A stretch of 64,000 bases of DNA from JBBROS01 sp963752225 (GCA_963752225.1 CAVVXS010000007.1:806001-870000); one strand, 5' to 3'. Shown: positions 8,359 through 17,479, counted from the stretch's first letter. Numbers and translations: made by a program. Notes: a model not told the origin generated them from the sequence alone.

Positions 8359-9324
8359 CTAGAAAGGACCGTTCAGCGCTCCGGCAAGGCGGGTCCAGGC
8401 GGCCTCATCGGGCGGCAGGCCGAACCGCAGCCAGCTGGGGGCGGCGGCGAATTGGCGCACCAGGATGCCAGCGCCGGCGAGATGCTCGGCGGTCGCCGCG
8501 GCGTCCGGGCTGCTCACAGTGCGGAACAGCGCGGTGCCGCCGACGGATCGGAGCCCGGCAGTCTCAAGCAGTCGGCAAAGGCGTGCGGCGTCGTGATGGG
8601 CCCGCGTTGCCGCCTCCTGCCGCCAAGCGGCGTCCGCGAGCGCCGCCCGGCCGATCTCCACGGCCGGACCGCTGACCGCCCAGGGGCCGAGCGCGGCACG
8701 GATGGCGGCGGCCAGCCGCGGCTCGGCCAAAGCGAAGCCGAGACGCAGCCCGGCCAAGCCGTACGCCTTGCCGAACGACCGCAGCACGACCACGCCGGGC
8801 AGCGGCAGAACGGGCGCGAGGCTCAAGCCGGGCTCGAAATCGGCGAACGCCTCGTCCACCACCAGCAGGTCGAGCATGCGTGCCTGCTCGCGCAGCCTGG
8901 CCGGCTCGTGCCGGGCGCCATCGGGGTTGTTCGGGTTGCACAGCACCAGCGCGGCGGCAGGCTCGTGCTGCTCAATCTCGGCTCCGGCGTTCCGCCACGC
9001 CGCCGCGTGCTCGGCATAGGTGAGCCCCGGTATTGCTACCCGCCGGTGCGGCAGGAGGCGCGGCAGCAGCTGGATCAAGGCCTGGGTGCCAGGCGCGGCG
9101 ACGACAGCGGCGGGGTCGGCCACCCCATAGGCGTCGGCCGCGGCCGCTTCCAGCGCCCCGGTCTGCTCGGGTTCCGGCAGGCGGCACCACGCTTCGGCGC
9201 CGGGCGGCACGAACGGGTAAGGGTGCGGGTTGATCCCGGTCGAGAGATCGAGCCACGGCAGCGGCGCATCCGGGTAGCGCCGCCGCGCCTCGATCAGCCG
9301 GCCGCCGTGCGGAATGAGCGTCAT
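8359..9324 (-). CDS. cobD: Threonine-phosphate decarboxylase (cobalamin side-chain synthesis)
   Basis: 321 residues, a PLP enzyme of the aminotransferase class I/II fold. The opening HGGRLIEARRRYPDAPLPWLDLSTGINPHPYP is diagnostic of the CobD/CobC family, which decarboxylates L-threonine phosphate to the aminopropanol phosphate of vitamin B12. The Schiff-base lysine is Lys186 in SFGKAYGLAGLRLG; LVLCNPNNPDG binds the cofactor phosphate region and FRT near the C-terminus is typical. The symbol follows Salmonella usage (cobC in Pseudomonas denitrificans). The ATG at 9324 was chosen because the family N-terminus begins there; the frame runs on upstream without family similarity. Its usual partner cbiB/cobD-synthase is not adjacent, so the gene is isolated from the rest of the pathway. 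Confidence 0.88.
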   Translation of the reverse strand: MTLIPHGGRLIEARRRYPDAPLPWLDLSTGINPHPYPFVPPGAEAWCRLPEPEQTGALEAAAADAYGVADPAAVVAAPGTQALIQLLPRLLPHRRVAIPGLTYAEHAAAWRNAGAEIEQHEPAAALVLCNPNNPDGARHEPARLREQARMLDLLVVDEAFADFEPGLSLAPVLPLPGVVVLRSFGKAYGLAGLRLGFALAEPRLAAAIRAALGPWAVSGPAVEIGRAALADAAWRQEAATRAHHDAARLCRLLETAGLRSVGGTALFRTVSSPDAAATAEHLAGAGILVRQFAAAPSWLRFGLPPDEAAWTRLAGALNGPF

Positions 9325-9429
9325 GGCGCGCCACCGTAGCGGAGGCGCGGCCCGGCCGATATCGGCCTCGGCCAATGAAGCGCCACGGCCGGTCTTCCGG
9401 ACCGCGCCGGTCTGGCGCAGTCTCTCGCC

Positions 9430-10218
9430 ATGGCACGCATTCACGTCGGCATCGGCGGCTGGACCTTTCCGCCCTGGCGCGGCCCGTTCTACCCCGACGG
9501 CCTGCCGCATGCGCAGGAGCTGGCTTATGCCGGCGAGCGCATGTCGGCGATCGAGATCAACGGCACGTTTTACGGCCGGCAGAAGCCCGAGAGTTTCGCC
9601 AAATGGCGCGACGCGGTGCCGGACGGGTTCGTCTTCGCCGTGAAAGCGTCGCGGTTCACCACGCACAAGAAGGACCTGGCCGCCGCGGGTGAACTGGTGA
9701 CGGCGTTCTTGGTGTCCGGCATCACCGAGCTCGGGGCGAAGCTCGGGCCGATCCTGTGGCAGTTCCCCCCGACCCGCGCCTTCGATCGCGAAACCTTTGC
9801 CGCCTTCCTCGGCCATCTGCCGCGGCAGCAGGACGGCGTGACCCTGCGCCACGTGTTCGAGGTGCGGCACGAGAGTTTTGGCGATCCGGCCTACATGGAC
9901 CTGCTGCGCGAGCACAATGTCGCCCACGCCATCATCGAAAGCGACAAGCACACGCTGCTGGCCGATCTCACGGCCGATTTCGTTTATGCGCGGCTGGAGC
10001 ACAACGCGCTCGACGAGCCCGAGGGCTATGCCTCGGCCGCGCTGGATGCCTGGGCGACGCGGGTTCAGGCATGGGCGGCGGGGCGGGCGGCCGACGACTT
10101 GCCGCGGGCGGGCGCCGCGGCGAGCAAGACGGCACGCCCGGTGTTCGTGTTCTTCATCTCGGGCGACAAGGTGCGGGCGCCCGCCGCGGCGATGGCGTTC
10201 CGCCGCCGCGTGGGATGA
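9430..10218 (+). CDS. DUF72 (YecE-like) family protein
   Basis: 262 residues matching the DUF72 TIM-barrel family: IHVGIGGWTFPPWRGPFYPDGL at the N-terminus, EINGTFYGRQKPESFAKWRDAVPDGFVFAVKASRFTTH, LGPILWQFPP, FEVRHESF and a C-terminal VFVFFISGDKVRAPAAA. The biochemical role of the family is unknown. The gene is divergent from cobD (about 100 bp apart) and its stop overlaps the LysR start by four bases, so the regulator is translated from the same message. Start at ATG 9430, which matches the usual first strand of the family. Confidence 0.9.
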   Translation: MARIHVGIGGWTFPPWRGPFYPDGLPHAQELAYAGERMSAIEINGTFYGRQKPESFAKWRDAVPDGFVFAVKASRFTTHKKDLAAAGELVTAFLVSGITELGAKLGPILWQFPPTRAFDRETFAAFLGHLPRQQDGVTLRHVFEVRHESFGDPAYMDLLREHNVAHAIIESDKHTLLADLTADFVYARLEHNALDEPEGYASAALDAWATRVQAWAAGRAADDLPRAGAAASKTARPVFVFFISGDKVRAPAAAMAFRRRVG

Positions 10219-11117
10219 TCGACAAGCTCGAATACCTGCTGGCGCTCGCGCGAGAGCGGCACTTCGGCCGGGCCGCGGCAGCTTGCGGCGTCACGCAGCC
10301 GACCTTGTCGTCGGGGATCAAGCAGCTCGAGGAAACGCTCGGCGTGCTGCTCGTCAGTCGCGGCAGCCGGTTCCATGGCCTGACGCCCGAGGGGGACCGC
10401 ACGCTCGAATGGGCCCGGCGGATCGTGGCCGATGCGCGGGCGATGCGGGCGGACCTGCGCGGCACGCCGGCGCGGTTGCAGGGGCGGCTGCGGCTGGGGG
10501 TTGTGCCGTCGGCGCTGCCCGCCGTCGCCGAGTTGACGACCCCGTACCGCGCGCTGCATCCGAACGTCACGTTCAGCGTGTTGTCGCGAACGTCCGACGA
10601 TATCCTCGGCTTGCTGGACGACCTGCAGATCGAGGCCGGCCTGACCTACCTGCCGGGCGAGGCGTCCGCACGCCACCGGATGCTGCCGCTGTACCAGGAG
10701 CGCTACTGCCTGGCGATCGCCGCGGCCGCCGCGTCCGGCTTCGGCGACACGGTCGGCTGGGCGGAGATGGGGCAGGTGCCGCTTTGCCTGTTGACGCCGG
10801 ACATGCAGAACCGGCGGATCGTCGAGGCGCGGCTGCGCGCGGCCGGTAGCTGGTCCGACGCGACGCTCGAAACCGACTCGATCATCGTCCTGATGTGTCA
10901 CGTTCGGACGGGACACTGGGCAAGCGTGCTGTCGCTCGGTTTGGCGGACGCGTTCGGGCTCCCGGCCGGGATCAGGCTGATCCCGATCGAGGAAACTGGG
11001 CCGGTGCCGACGATCGGGTTGCTTTATCCGCAGCGCGACCCGGTGGCGCCGCTGACTGCGGCATTGCTGGCGCTCGCCCCGACAATTTCCTACAAAGCAG
11101 CGACAAGCGCGCTCTAG
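10215..11117 (+). CDS. LysR-family transcriptional regulator
   Basis: 300 residues, the standard LysR length. The winged helix-turn-helix spans residues 1-60 (LALARERHFGRAAAACGVTQPTLSSGIKQLEETLG), followed by the linker helix and a periplasmic-binding-protein-like effector domain (RLRLGVVPSALPAVAELTTPY onward). It is coupled to the DUF72 gene by an ATGA overlap and points toward the oxalate/formate-type transporter gene 90 bp downstream, in the same direction. Family members next to OFA transporters or formate dehydrogenases are common, so control of the transporter is a reasonable inference; the inducer is unknown. Confidence 0.92.
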   Translation: MIDKLEYLLALARERHFGRAAAACGVTQPTLSSGIKQLEETLGVLLVSRGSRFHGLTPEGDRTLEWARRIVADARAMRADLRGTPARLQGRLRLGVVPSALPAVAELTTPYRALHPNVTFSVLSRTSDDILGLLDDLQIEAGLTYLPGEASARHRMLPLYQERYCLAIAAAAASGFGDTVGWAEMGQVPLCLLTPDMQNRRIVEARLRAAGSWSDATLETDSIIVLMCHVRTGHWASVLSLGLADAFGLPAGIRLIPIEETGPVPTIGLLYPQRDPVAPLTAALLALAPTISYKAATSAL

Positions 11118-11173
11118 CGACGTCATTGCCAAACCGTCGCAATTCGGGCCATAGTCACCGTTAAAAAATCGAT

Positions 11174-11195
11174 AATTGCGGAACACGCAACAATT
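11174..11195 (+). promoter_or_regulatory. Candidate LysR operator upstream of the transporter
   Basis: The inverted repeat TTGCG-N5-CGCAA at 11176-11190 fits the T-N11-A pattern of LysR-type binding sites, and an outer AATTG/CAATT pair (11174-11178 and 11191-11195) surrounds it. It lies 13-30 bp before the transporter ATG at 11208, in a locally AT-rich patch between the LysR gene and its presumed target. No footprint evidence can be read from sequence alone. Confidence 0.4.
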
Positions 11196-11207
11196 GGGGG
11201 GTTCGTC

Positions 11208-12851
11208 ATGGCAGAGGGCATTGTCCTCGAAGATCGTCCAATGCGGGACGCGGGGTTGCTGGACCGGGAGCGGACCGTGGCGCGGCCGGGCTTCAACCGT
11301 TGGTTGGTGCCGCCGGCGGCGCTCGCGATCCATCTCTGCATCGGCATGGCCTATGGGTTCTCGGTGTTCTGGCTGCCGCTGACGCGCGTTATCGGCGTGG
11401 ACAAGTCGGTCGCTCCGCCCGCCGACACCGGCCTGCTGACGATGCTGTTCACCACCGCCTTCGATTGGCGGGTTTCGGACGTCACGGTTCTTTACACCTT
11501 GTTCTTCATCTTCCTCGGCTCCTCGGCCGCGATCTGGGGCGGCTGGCTCGAGCGGGTCGGGCCGCGTCGCGCGGGCGTCTATGCGGCGCTGTGCTGGTGC
11601 GGCGGCCTGATGATCTCGGCGCTCGGCGTCTACACGCACCAGCTCTGGATGATGTGGCTCGGATCGGGGGTGCTGGGCGGCATCGGCCTCGGGCTCGGCT
11701 ACATCTCGCCGGTGTCGACCTTGATCAAATGGTTCCCGGACCGGCGCGGCATGGCGACCGGGATGGCGATCATGGGATTCGGCGGCGGCGCGCTGATCGG
11801 GTCGCCGCTGGCCGATACGCTGATGAACCGGTTCGGCGAGGGGGTCGCGTCACGCGGGGTGTGGCAGACGCTGCTGGCAATGGGCGCGATTTACCTGGTG
11901 TTCATGCTGTCGGGCGCGTTCGGCTATCGCGTGCCGCCGGCCAACTGGGCCCCGGAAGGCTGGACGCCGCCGGTCGCCAAGTCGGGCATGATCACCCGCC
12001 GCAACGTGCACTTGCGGGACGCGCACAAGACGCCGCAGTTCTGGCTGATCTGGGCGGTGCTGTGCCTCAACGTGTCGGCCGGCATCGGCGTGCTGGCGGT
12101 CGCGTCGCCGATGCTGCAGGTGATGTTCGGCGGCAGCCTGATCGGCGCGCCGGGCACGCGGTTCGCGGCGCTCAATCCGGATCAGGCGCGGCAGGTGGCC
12201 ACCATCGCGGCCGGCTTCGTCGGGCTGTTGAGCCTGTTCAACATCGGCGGCCGATTTTTTTGGGCCTCCGTGTCGGACCGGATCGGGCGCAAGATGACCT
12301 ACGCCACATTCTTCGCGCTGGGGTGCGCCATGTACGCGGGCTCGCCGCTGGCTGCGCAGGCCGGCAGCGTGGCGCTGTTCGTGGCGTTCATGTGCGTGAT
12401 CCTGTCCATGTATGGCGGCGGCTTCGCGACCGTGCCGGCCTACCTCGCCGACATGTTCGGAACGCAATATGTCGGCGCCATCCACGGTCGGCTGCTGACC
12501 GCTTGGTCCACCGCCGGCGTGATCGGGCCGTTGGTCATCACCCAGATCCCGGAATACCAGATCCGCTCCGGCGTCGCGCGTGAGCAGGCTTACCAGACGA
12601 CGCTCTACATCCTGGCGGGCTTCCTGGTGGTCGGGTTCGTTTGCAACCTGCTGGTCCGCCCGGTGGCGGAGCGGTGGTATATGCCGGACGGCGTGTCGAC
12701 GCAGGCCTCGACGGCGGCCGGGGGCGGATCGTTCGGCATCGGCCGCGGGGGACTGAGCGCCCCCGCCTTGCTGGCCTGGGCGGCGGTCGGCGTGCCGCTG
12801 GCCTGGGGCATCTGGATCACGCTAACAAAGGCGCTGGTTCTGTTCACGTAG
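11208..12851 (+). CDS. Oxalate/formate antiporter (OFA) family MFS transporter
   Basis: 547 residues with about twelve membrane helices of the major facilitator superfamily. NRWLVPPAALAIHLCIGMAYGFSVFWLPL, ISPVSTLIKWFPDRRGMATGMAIMGFGGGALIGSPLA and NIGGRFFWASVSDRIGRK are characteristic of the OFA branch, which moves oxalate, formate and other small carboxylates. It is longer than the typical 410-440 residues because of an N-terminal extension and a C-terminal extra helix (ALLAWAAVGVPLAWGIWITL). The start codon follows a GGGGGG stretch at 11196-11201. The upstream LysR gene is the likely regulator, and the dehydrogenase gene begins 10 bp after the stop. Confidence 0.88.
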   Translation: MAEGIVLEDRPMRDAGLLDRERTVARPGFNRWLVPPAALAIHLCIGMAYGFSVFWLPLTRVIGVDKSVAPPADTGLLTMLFTTAFDWRVSDVTVLYTLFFIFLGSSAAIWGGWLERVGPRRAGVYAALCWCGGLMISALGVYTHQLWMMWLGSGVLGGIGLGLGYISPVSTLIKWFPDRRGMATGMAIMGFGGGALIGSPLADTLMNRFGEGVASRGVWQTLLAMGAIYLVFMLSGAFGYRVPPANWAPEGWTPPVAKSGMITRRNVHLRDAHKTPQFWLIWAVLCLNVSAGIGVLAVASPMLQVMFGGSLIGAPGTRFAALNPDQARQVATIAAGFVGLLSLFNIGGRFFWASVSDRIGRKMTYATFFALGCAMYAGSPLAAQAGSVALFVAFMCVILSMYGGGFATVPAYLADMFGTQYVGAIHGRLLTAWSTAGVIGPLVITQIPEYQIRSGVAREQAYQTTLYILAGFLVVGFVCNLLVRPVAERWYMPDGVSTQASTAAGGGSFGIGRGGLSAPALLAWAAVGVPLAWGIWITLTKALVLFT

Positions 12852-12861
12852 GAGATCGGCC

Positions 12862-13752
12862 ATGGCCAGCATCGGGTTCATCGGGCTTGGGAACATGGGC
12901 GGCCCGATGGCGGCGAACCTCGTGCGCGCCGGGCACGTCGTGCGCGGGTTCGACCTGTCCGCGGCCGCTCGTGCGGCCCTGTCCGAGGCCGGCGGGCAGG
13001 CCGCGAGCAGCGTCGCCGACGCGGCAGCCGGGGCGGACGTCGTGGTGACGATGCTCCCGGCCGGGCCGCACGTGCGGGCCGTGCTGACGGAGGTGTTCGA
13101 CGCCGCGCCGGCCGGCGCCTTGCTGATCGACAGTTCGACGATCGACGTGGCGACCGCGCGGGAGATGGCGGCCGCGGCGGAGCAACGCGGCTTCGCCCTG
13201 CTCGATGCGCCGGTCTCGGGCGGCACCACCGGCGCCGCGGCCGCGACGCTGACCTTCATGGTCGGCGGCGCCGAGGCCGCGTTCGAGCGGGCCAAGCCGC
13301 TGCTGCAGCAGATGGGCCGCACCATCGTTCACGCCGGGCCGGCCGGCGCCGGGCAAGCGGCGAAGGTGTGCAACAACCTGATGCTCGGCATCTCCATGGT
13401 CGGCGTCGGGGAGGCTTTCGCGTTGGCGGAGAAGCTCGGCTTGCCGGCGCAGGCGCTGTTCGACATCAGCAGCACGTCGTCCGGCCAGTGCTGGGCCCTG
13501 ACCGGCTACTGCCCGGTGCCGGGGCCGGTGCCGGCCTCGCCCGCCAACCGGGACTACGTGCCTGGCTTCGCGGTGGACCTGATGCTGAAGGACCTGTCGC
13601 TGGCGGCGGACGCGGCGTCGTCCACCGGCGCTGCCAGCGTGCTCGGCAGGGTGGCGCGCGACGCCTATGCGAAGCTGTCGGAGTCGGGGTTGGGCGGCAA
13701 GGATTTCTCGGTGGTCGCCCGCTCGTTGCTGGAAGGGAAGCTGGGTTCGTAG
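12862..13752 (+). CDS. mmsB: 3-hydroxyisobutyrate dehydrogenase-type beta-hydroxyacid dehydrogenase
   Basis: 296 residues. The dinucleotide site IGFIGLGNMGGPMAANL is at the N-terminus, the substrate loop LLDAPVSGGTTGAAAATLTFMVGG near residue 115, and the catalytic lysine is Lys168 in GAGQAAKVCNNLML. The C-terminus YVPGFAVDLMLKDLSLA and ALYAKL-type segment fit 3-hydroxyisobutyrate dehydrogenase of valine breakdown, although tartronate semialdehyde reductases share the fold and cannot be excluded. It begins 10 bp after the transporter stop with GGAGA as ribosome site, so the two are probably one transcript; a link with carboxylate uptake would favour a broader hydroxyacid role. Confidence 0.8.
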   Translation: MASIGFIGLGNMGGPMAANLVRAGHVVRGFDLSAAARAALSEAGGQAASSVADAAAGADVVVTMLPAGPHVRAVLTEVFDAAPAGALLIDSSTIDVATAREMAAAAEQRGFALLDAPVSGGTTGAAAATLTFMVGGAEAAFERAKPLLQQMGRTIVHAGPAGAGQAAKVCNNLMLGISMVGVGEAFALAEKLGLPAQALFDISSTSSGQCWALTGYCPVPGPVPASPANRDYVPGFAVDLMLKDLSLAADAASSTGAASVLGRVARDAYAKLSESGLGGKDFSVVARSLLEGKLGS

Positions 13753-13833
13753 TCGCCGACGTGTCCGCACCGCCGGACAACCGAGTAGCGAACGGCGCCG
13801 CAGCTGCGTCGAGCGACCGGCAGTTCGACCGGC

Positions 13834-14598
13834 TCAGGACCGCGGGAACAGGCCGAGCGTCGCCAGCCGGGTCGGCATGGCCCGGTAGGAGTCGAGGCCG
13901 CGGCCGGTCAGCTGGGGCGCCGCACTGCCCGGCGCCGACAGCAGGTGCGCCGCGGGTGGAAGTGCCGCAGGCAAGGTCGGTGCGTTGCTGGCCATGACGG
14001 CGACGGGTGGCGGCGGTGGCGGGGGTGCGTGCGCCATGGCTCGCCCGACGTCGGGCATGGTGTTGGCCCGTTCGGGCCGTGCCCAGATCGCGAGCACCTT
14101 CTTGGCGTAGTCGCCGCCGATGTCCGGCGTCAGCGAATGATAGCCTGCCACGGCCAGCGGCCAGGATCCGGTCTGCGCCAGCAGCTGCTGCAGAAATTTC
14201 GCGGCGTATTTGGCGTTGGCGTCGGGGTCGAACGCTTCCTCGAGCGAGGCGAAGGCGTCGGGGTGGTGCTTGAGGTTGATCTGCATGCAGCCGACGTCGA
14301 TCGAGCGGGCGCCGCGGGCGCGATGCGCGTTGACCGCAGCGATGGCCTGCGCCTTGGTATCGAACACCTCGCCGACGCCCTCGACGTTGATCGTCCACGG
14401 CCAAGCGGCGATGCTGCCCGAGGATGGGTCGCGCCGCCCGCTTTCCATGATGGCCACCGCCTGCATGAGCCGATCCGGCACGTTGAGGCTTCGCTCGGCC
14501 GCGGAAATCGCGGGCCGGCACAAGCCGGTTGGCTGCGCCTCGGCCAAGCAGGGCCACGCCAACACCAGCAGCAGGATGAGCGTGCGCCGTACGTTCAT
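13834..14598 (-). CDS. Secreted lytic transglycosylase (SLT domain)
   Basis: 254 residues from the ATG at 14598: a signal peptide (MNVRRTLILLLVLAWPCLAEAQ), then a goose-lysozyme-like SLT domain with probable catalytic Glu52 in VAIMESGRRDPSSG and the family blocks IDVGCMQINLKHHPDAF, FDPDANAKYAAKFLQQLL and AVAGYHSLTP. It would cleave the MurNAc-GlcNAc bond of peptidoglycan in the periplasm. A proline run of eight residues near 185 starts a low-complexity C-terminal tail of no clear function. The frame remains open 27 codons upstream of the chosen start, but the signal peptide fixes the start at 14598. Such domains are often attached to secretion or pilus systems, but none is nearby. Confidence 0.85.
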   Translation of the reverse strand: MNVRRTLILLLVLAWPCLAEAQPTGLCRPAISAAERSLNVPDRLMQAVAIMESGRRDPSSGSIAAWPWTINVEGVGEVFDTKAQAIAAVNAHRARGARSIDVGCMQINLKHHPDAFASLEEAFDPDANAKYAAKFLQQLLAQTGSWPLAVAGYHSLTPDIGGDYAKKVLAIWARPERANTMPDVGRAMAHAPPPPPPPVAVMASNAPTLPAALPPAAHLLSAPGSAAPQLTGRGLDSYRAMPTRLATLGLFPRS

Positions 14599-14827
14599 GC
14601 GCTCTGTCTGCCACGGCGCGATGAAGGAACCCTTAACGACAGGTGATTTTTTGTTTCGTAAGGAAATGGTGCATCGCAAAAATGACGCTTGCAGCCGGCA
14701 GAAAGTTAGTCGTATTCTTCCTTCAGCAACGGACCTCGGTCCCTTGCTTGGACGTTTCCTCCCTAAACTTGGCGGTGCCCTCGGGTGCCGCCATTTTTTT
14801 GGCGGGCGCCGTTCGCGTGCTCGGAGG

Positions 14828-15694
14828 TCAGGGGGCGATCAGAACCGGGGCGGACCGGGCCAGATGCGCCGCCAACGCGGAGAGGTTGTCGCGCAGCGCG
14901 GCAAAGCCGGGGCGCCGCACGAACCGTACTTCATCCATATAGAGGCTGCGGGCGATCTCGATCTGCAGCGCGTGGACGCCGTCGCGCGGTCGTCCGTAAT
15001 GCCGGGTGATGTAGCCGCCGGCGTAAGGATCGTTGCGCCGGACGACGTACCCCATTCCGGACAGCGTCGACTCGACCAACGCCGTGACCCGGCCGGAACA
15101 GGCCGTGCCGTGCGCGTCGCCGAGCACGACGTCGGGCGAGGCGCCGCGTCCCGCATGGGCGGGCATCGAATGGCAGTCGATCAGCAAGCAGGCGCCGAAC
15201 CGCTCCCGGGTCTCGGCGATCAAGGCCGCGAGCATGTCGTGGTACGGGGTCCAGAAGGTCCGGACGCGAAACTCCGCCTCGCTGAAGGGCAGCTTGTCGC
15301 GATAGATCAACTCGCCAGTCGCGACCACGCGGGCCAGCGTTCCAAGTCCGGCGCCGACTCGGGCGCTGGTGGTGTTGACCCATGGCGGCAACGCGTCGGC
15401 AAACATGCCGGGGTCGAGTTCCCACGGCTCGCGGTTCGGATCGCAATAAGCCCGCGGGAAGGTCGCGCACAGCAGCGGCGCCCCGGCTTCGGTCACGCCT
15501 GCGAACAACTCGTCGACGAAGCTGTCTTCGCTGCGCCGCAAGCCGACCGGGTCCAACCGCGCGGCTTCGATGAAGTCGGCGGGGTAGAGGCGTCCGGAAT
15601 GCGGCGACGTGAACACCACCGGCGCCGACTGAATGGTCGGCGACGCGAGTTCGAACGGCGGAGGCGCACCGGGGAGGGCGTGATCCATGCCCAT
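14828..15694 (-). CDS. N-formylglutamate amidohydrolase family enzyme
   Basis: 288 residues from ATG 15694 (the next ATG, 15688, is equally possible). VVFTSPHSGRLYPADF, CDPNREPWELDPGMF, LLIDCHSMPA and YAGGYITRHYGRP are the conserved blocks of the FGase family, zinc hydrolases that release formate from N-formyl-L-glutamate in five-step histidine breakdown or act on similar N-acyl amino acids. No other hut genes are near, so the histidine pathway assignment is not supported by context. An upstream TTG at 15754 would add 20 residues without similarity. It is divergent from the tRNA gene at 15788. Confidence 0.85.
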   Translation of the reverse strand: MGMDHALPGAPPPFELASPTIQSAPVVFTSPHSGRLYPADFIEAARLDPVGLRRSEDSFVDELFAGVTEAGAPLLCATFPRAYCDPNREPWELDPGMFADALPPWVNTTSARVGAGLGTLARVVATGELIYRDKLPFSEAEFRVRTFWTPYHDMLAALIAETRERFGACLLIDCHSMPAHAGRGASPDVVLGDAHGTACSGRVTALVESTLSGMGYVVRRNDPYAGGYITRHYGRPRDGVHALQIEIARSLYMDEVRFVRRPGFAALRDNLSALAAHLARSAPVLIAP

Positions 15695-15787
15695 ATAGAA
15701 GCGTTCGCCGGGAGTTCTGTCACGTGCCGGCGCGAGCACGGTTGCGAAAGCCAAGCCCAGGCTCTAGAAGACCGCCATCGAGCGGAT

Positions 15788-15862
15788 GGGCGCGTAGCTC
15801 AGCGGTAGAGCATCGCCTTGACATGGCGGGGGTCACAGGTTCAATCCCTGTCGCGCCCACCA
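15788..15862 (+). tRNA. tRNA-Val (anticodon GAC)
   Basis: Full cloverleaf by inspection: acceptor arms GGGCGCG (15788-15794) and CGCGCCC (15852-15858), D arm GCTC...GAGC, anticodon stem TCGCC/GGCGG around the loop TTGACAT (anticodon GAC), a short variable region and T arm ACAGG-TTCAATC-CCTGT. The 3' CCA is encoded. It stands alone between two protein genes, with no integrase or duplicated 3' end to suggest an attachment site. Confidence 0.95.
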
Positions 15863-15880
15863 TCCGCAATGATTTCCCGG

Positions 15881-17383
15881 CTAAGTTTGACGACCTGGGA
15901 CGCGGTGCCGGTAGGCCAAGGCTTCGGCCACGTCGGCGCGCCGGACGAGCATCGACGCCGCGAGATCGGCGACCGTTCGCGCCACCCGCAGCACCCTCGT
16001 GAAGCCGCGGGCCGACAAGCGCAGGCGCTCGGCCGCCTGCTCGGCCAACGCCCGCGCGTCCGGTTGCAAGTCGAGGTCATCCATGCCGGCTTCGGCGTTG
16101 GTTGCGCCACGGTCGGGACCGAACCGGTCGCGTTGGATCTGCCGCGCGGTGGCGACGCGCGCCGCCACCGTCTCGCTCGATTCGCCCGGCGGCGCCCGTG
16201 ACAACTCCGCCGGCGAGGTCGGATGCACGTGCACCACCATGTCGATGCGGTCGAGCAGCGGTCCGCTGATCCGCCCGAGGTAGTCTTCGCCGCAGCGTGG
16301 CGCCTTGTTGCACTCGCGTGCCGCGTCGCCGAGGTAGCCGCAGCGGCAGGGGTTCATCGCGGCCACAAGCTGGAAGCGAGCCGGGTAGGTGACGTGGGCG
16401 GCCGCGCGGGCGACGGTGGTCTTGCCGGATTCAAGCGGTTGCCGCAACGACTCCAGGGCGGGGCGGGGGAACTCGGGAAGCTCGTCGAGGAACAGCACGC
16501 CGCGATGGGCGAGGCTGACCTCGCCGGGCCGGGCGCGCTGGCCGCCGCCGGCCAAGGCCGCCATGGACGCGCCGTGGTGCGGCTCGCGAAACGGCGGACG
16601 CATCACGAGGCGGCCGCCGTCCAGCATGCCGGCGACGCTGTGGACCATGCTGACCTCCAACGCGTCGACCGGCGACAGGTCGGGCAGCAGCCGAGGCAGG
16701 CGTGCGGCCAGCATCGACTTGCCGGCCCCGGGCGGCCCCACCAGCAGCAGGTTGTGGTTACCGGCGGCGGCAACTTCGAGCGCGCGCCGGGCCGACTCCA
16801 TGCCGCGCACGTCCGCCAGGTCCGGCCCGCCCGGCTCCGCCTGCGCGCCCGCGGTGTCCGGCGGCGACAGGACTTGGGTGCCGCGGAAATGGTTGATGAT
16901 CGACAGCAGGTCGGGGGCGGCGAGCACCTCGATGCGGCCGGCCCAAGCGGCCTCCCCGCCTTGCACCGCCGGGCAGATCAGGCCGAGGTCGCGCAACGAC
17001 GCCGACATCGCCGCCGGCAGCACGCCGGCCACCGGCTTGCAGGCGCCATCCAGCGACAACTCGCCCAGCGCGGCGTAGCCGGCCAGCTCGTCCCGCGGCA
17101 GCACGTCCATGCCGGCCAGCACGGCGAGCGCGATCGGCAGGTCGAAATGACTGCCTTCCTTCAGCAGGTCGGCCGGCGCCAGGTTGATGATGATGCGCTT
17201 GGGCGGCAGCGACAGGCCCATCGAGGTCAGCGCCGCGCGCACCCGTTCACGCGCCTCGCCGACCGCCTTGTCCGGCAGGCCGACGACGATGAAGCTCGGC
17301 AGGCCGGAGGCGATCTGCACCTGCACCTCGACCGGCACGGCGTCGATGCCGCTGAACGCGAAGCTGCTGATGCGGGCGATCAT
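15881..17383 (-). CDS. comM: YifB/ComM-family Mg-chelatase-like AAA+ ATPase
   Basis: 500 residues, the family length. N-terminal LonC-like domain (SSFAFSGIDAVPVEVQVQIASGLPSF, GLPDKAVGEARERVRAAL), then the AAA+ core with Walker A GPPGAGKS near residue 217, Walker B-type GVLFLDELPEF, and the cysteine cluster AMNPCRCGYLGDAARECNKAPRC of the family, ending in the Mg-chelatase C-terminal helical domain. In Vibrio and Acinetobacter ComM is a hexameric helicase that drives branch migration during integration of transforming DNA. Divergent from the RadC-like pair by 96 bp, which fits a DNA-processing neighbourhood; comEC lies further upstream. Confidence 0.93.
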   Translation of the reverse strand: MIARISSFAFSGIDAVPVEVQVQIASGLPSFIVVGLPDKAVGEARERVRAALTSMGLSLPPKRIIINLAPADLLKEGSHFDLPIALAVLAGMDVLPRDELAGYAALGELSLDGACKPVAGVLPAAMSASLRDLGLICPAVQGGEAAWAGRIEVLAAPDLLSIINHFRGTQVLSPPDTAGAQAEPGGPDLADVRGMESARRALEVAAAGNHNLLLVGPPGAGKSMLAARLPRLLPDLSPVDALEVSMVHSVAGMLDGGRLVMRPPFREPHHGASMAALAGGGQRARPGEVSLAHRGVLFLDELPEFPRPALESLRQPLESGKTTVARAAAHVTYPARFQLVAAMNPCRCGYLGDAARECNKAPRCGEDYLGRISGPLLDRIDMVVHVHPTSPAELSRAPPGESSETVAARVATARQIQRDRFGPDRGATNAEAGMDDLDLQPDARALAEQAAERLRLSARGFTRVLRVARTVADLAASMLVRRADVAEALAYRHRVPGRQT

Positions 17384-17479
17384 GGGGCGGATACTAGCGG
17401 GCCACAGGTTCCGGCGGCTAGGTCAAGAGTTGTCGGCAGTTGTCGGCGCACGTGGCGGCGGTTCTATGACCGATGTTAC

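Noticed and set aside
14770..14815. Terminator-like GC stems around a T-run after the N-formylglutamate amidohydrolase gene
   Set aside because: Only about six consecutive pairs form, and the T-run is in the loop, so it is not a convincing terminator.
15788..15862. tRNA-Val as an integration site of a genomic island
   Set aside because: No integrase, no duplicated tRNA 3' end, and housekeeping-type genes on both sides.
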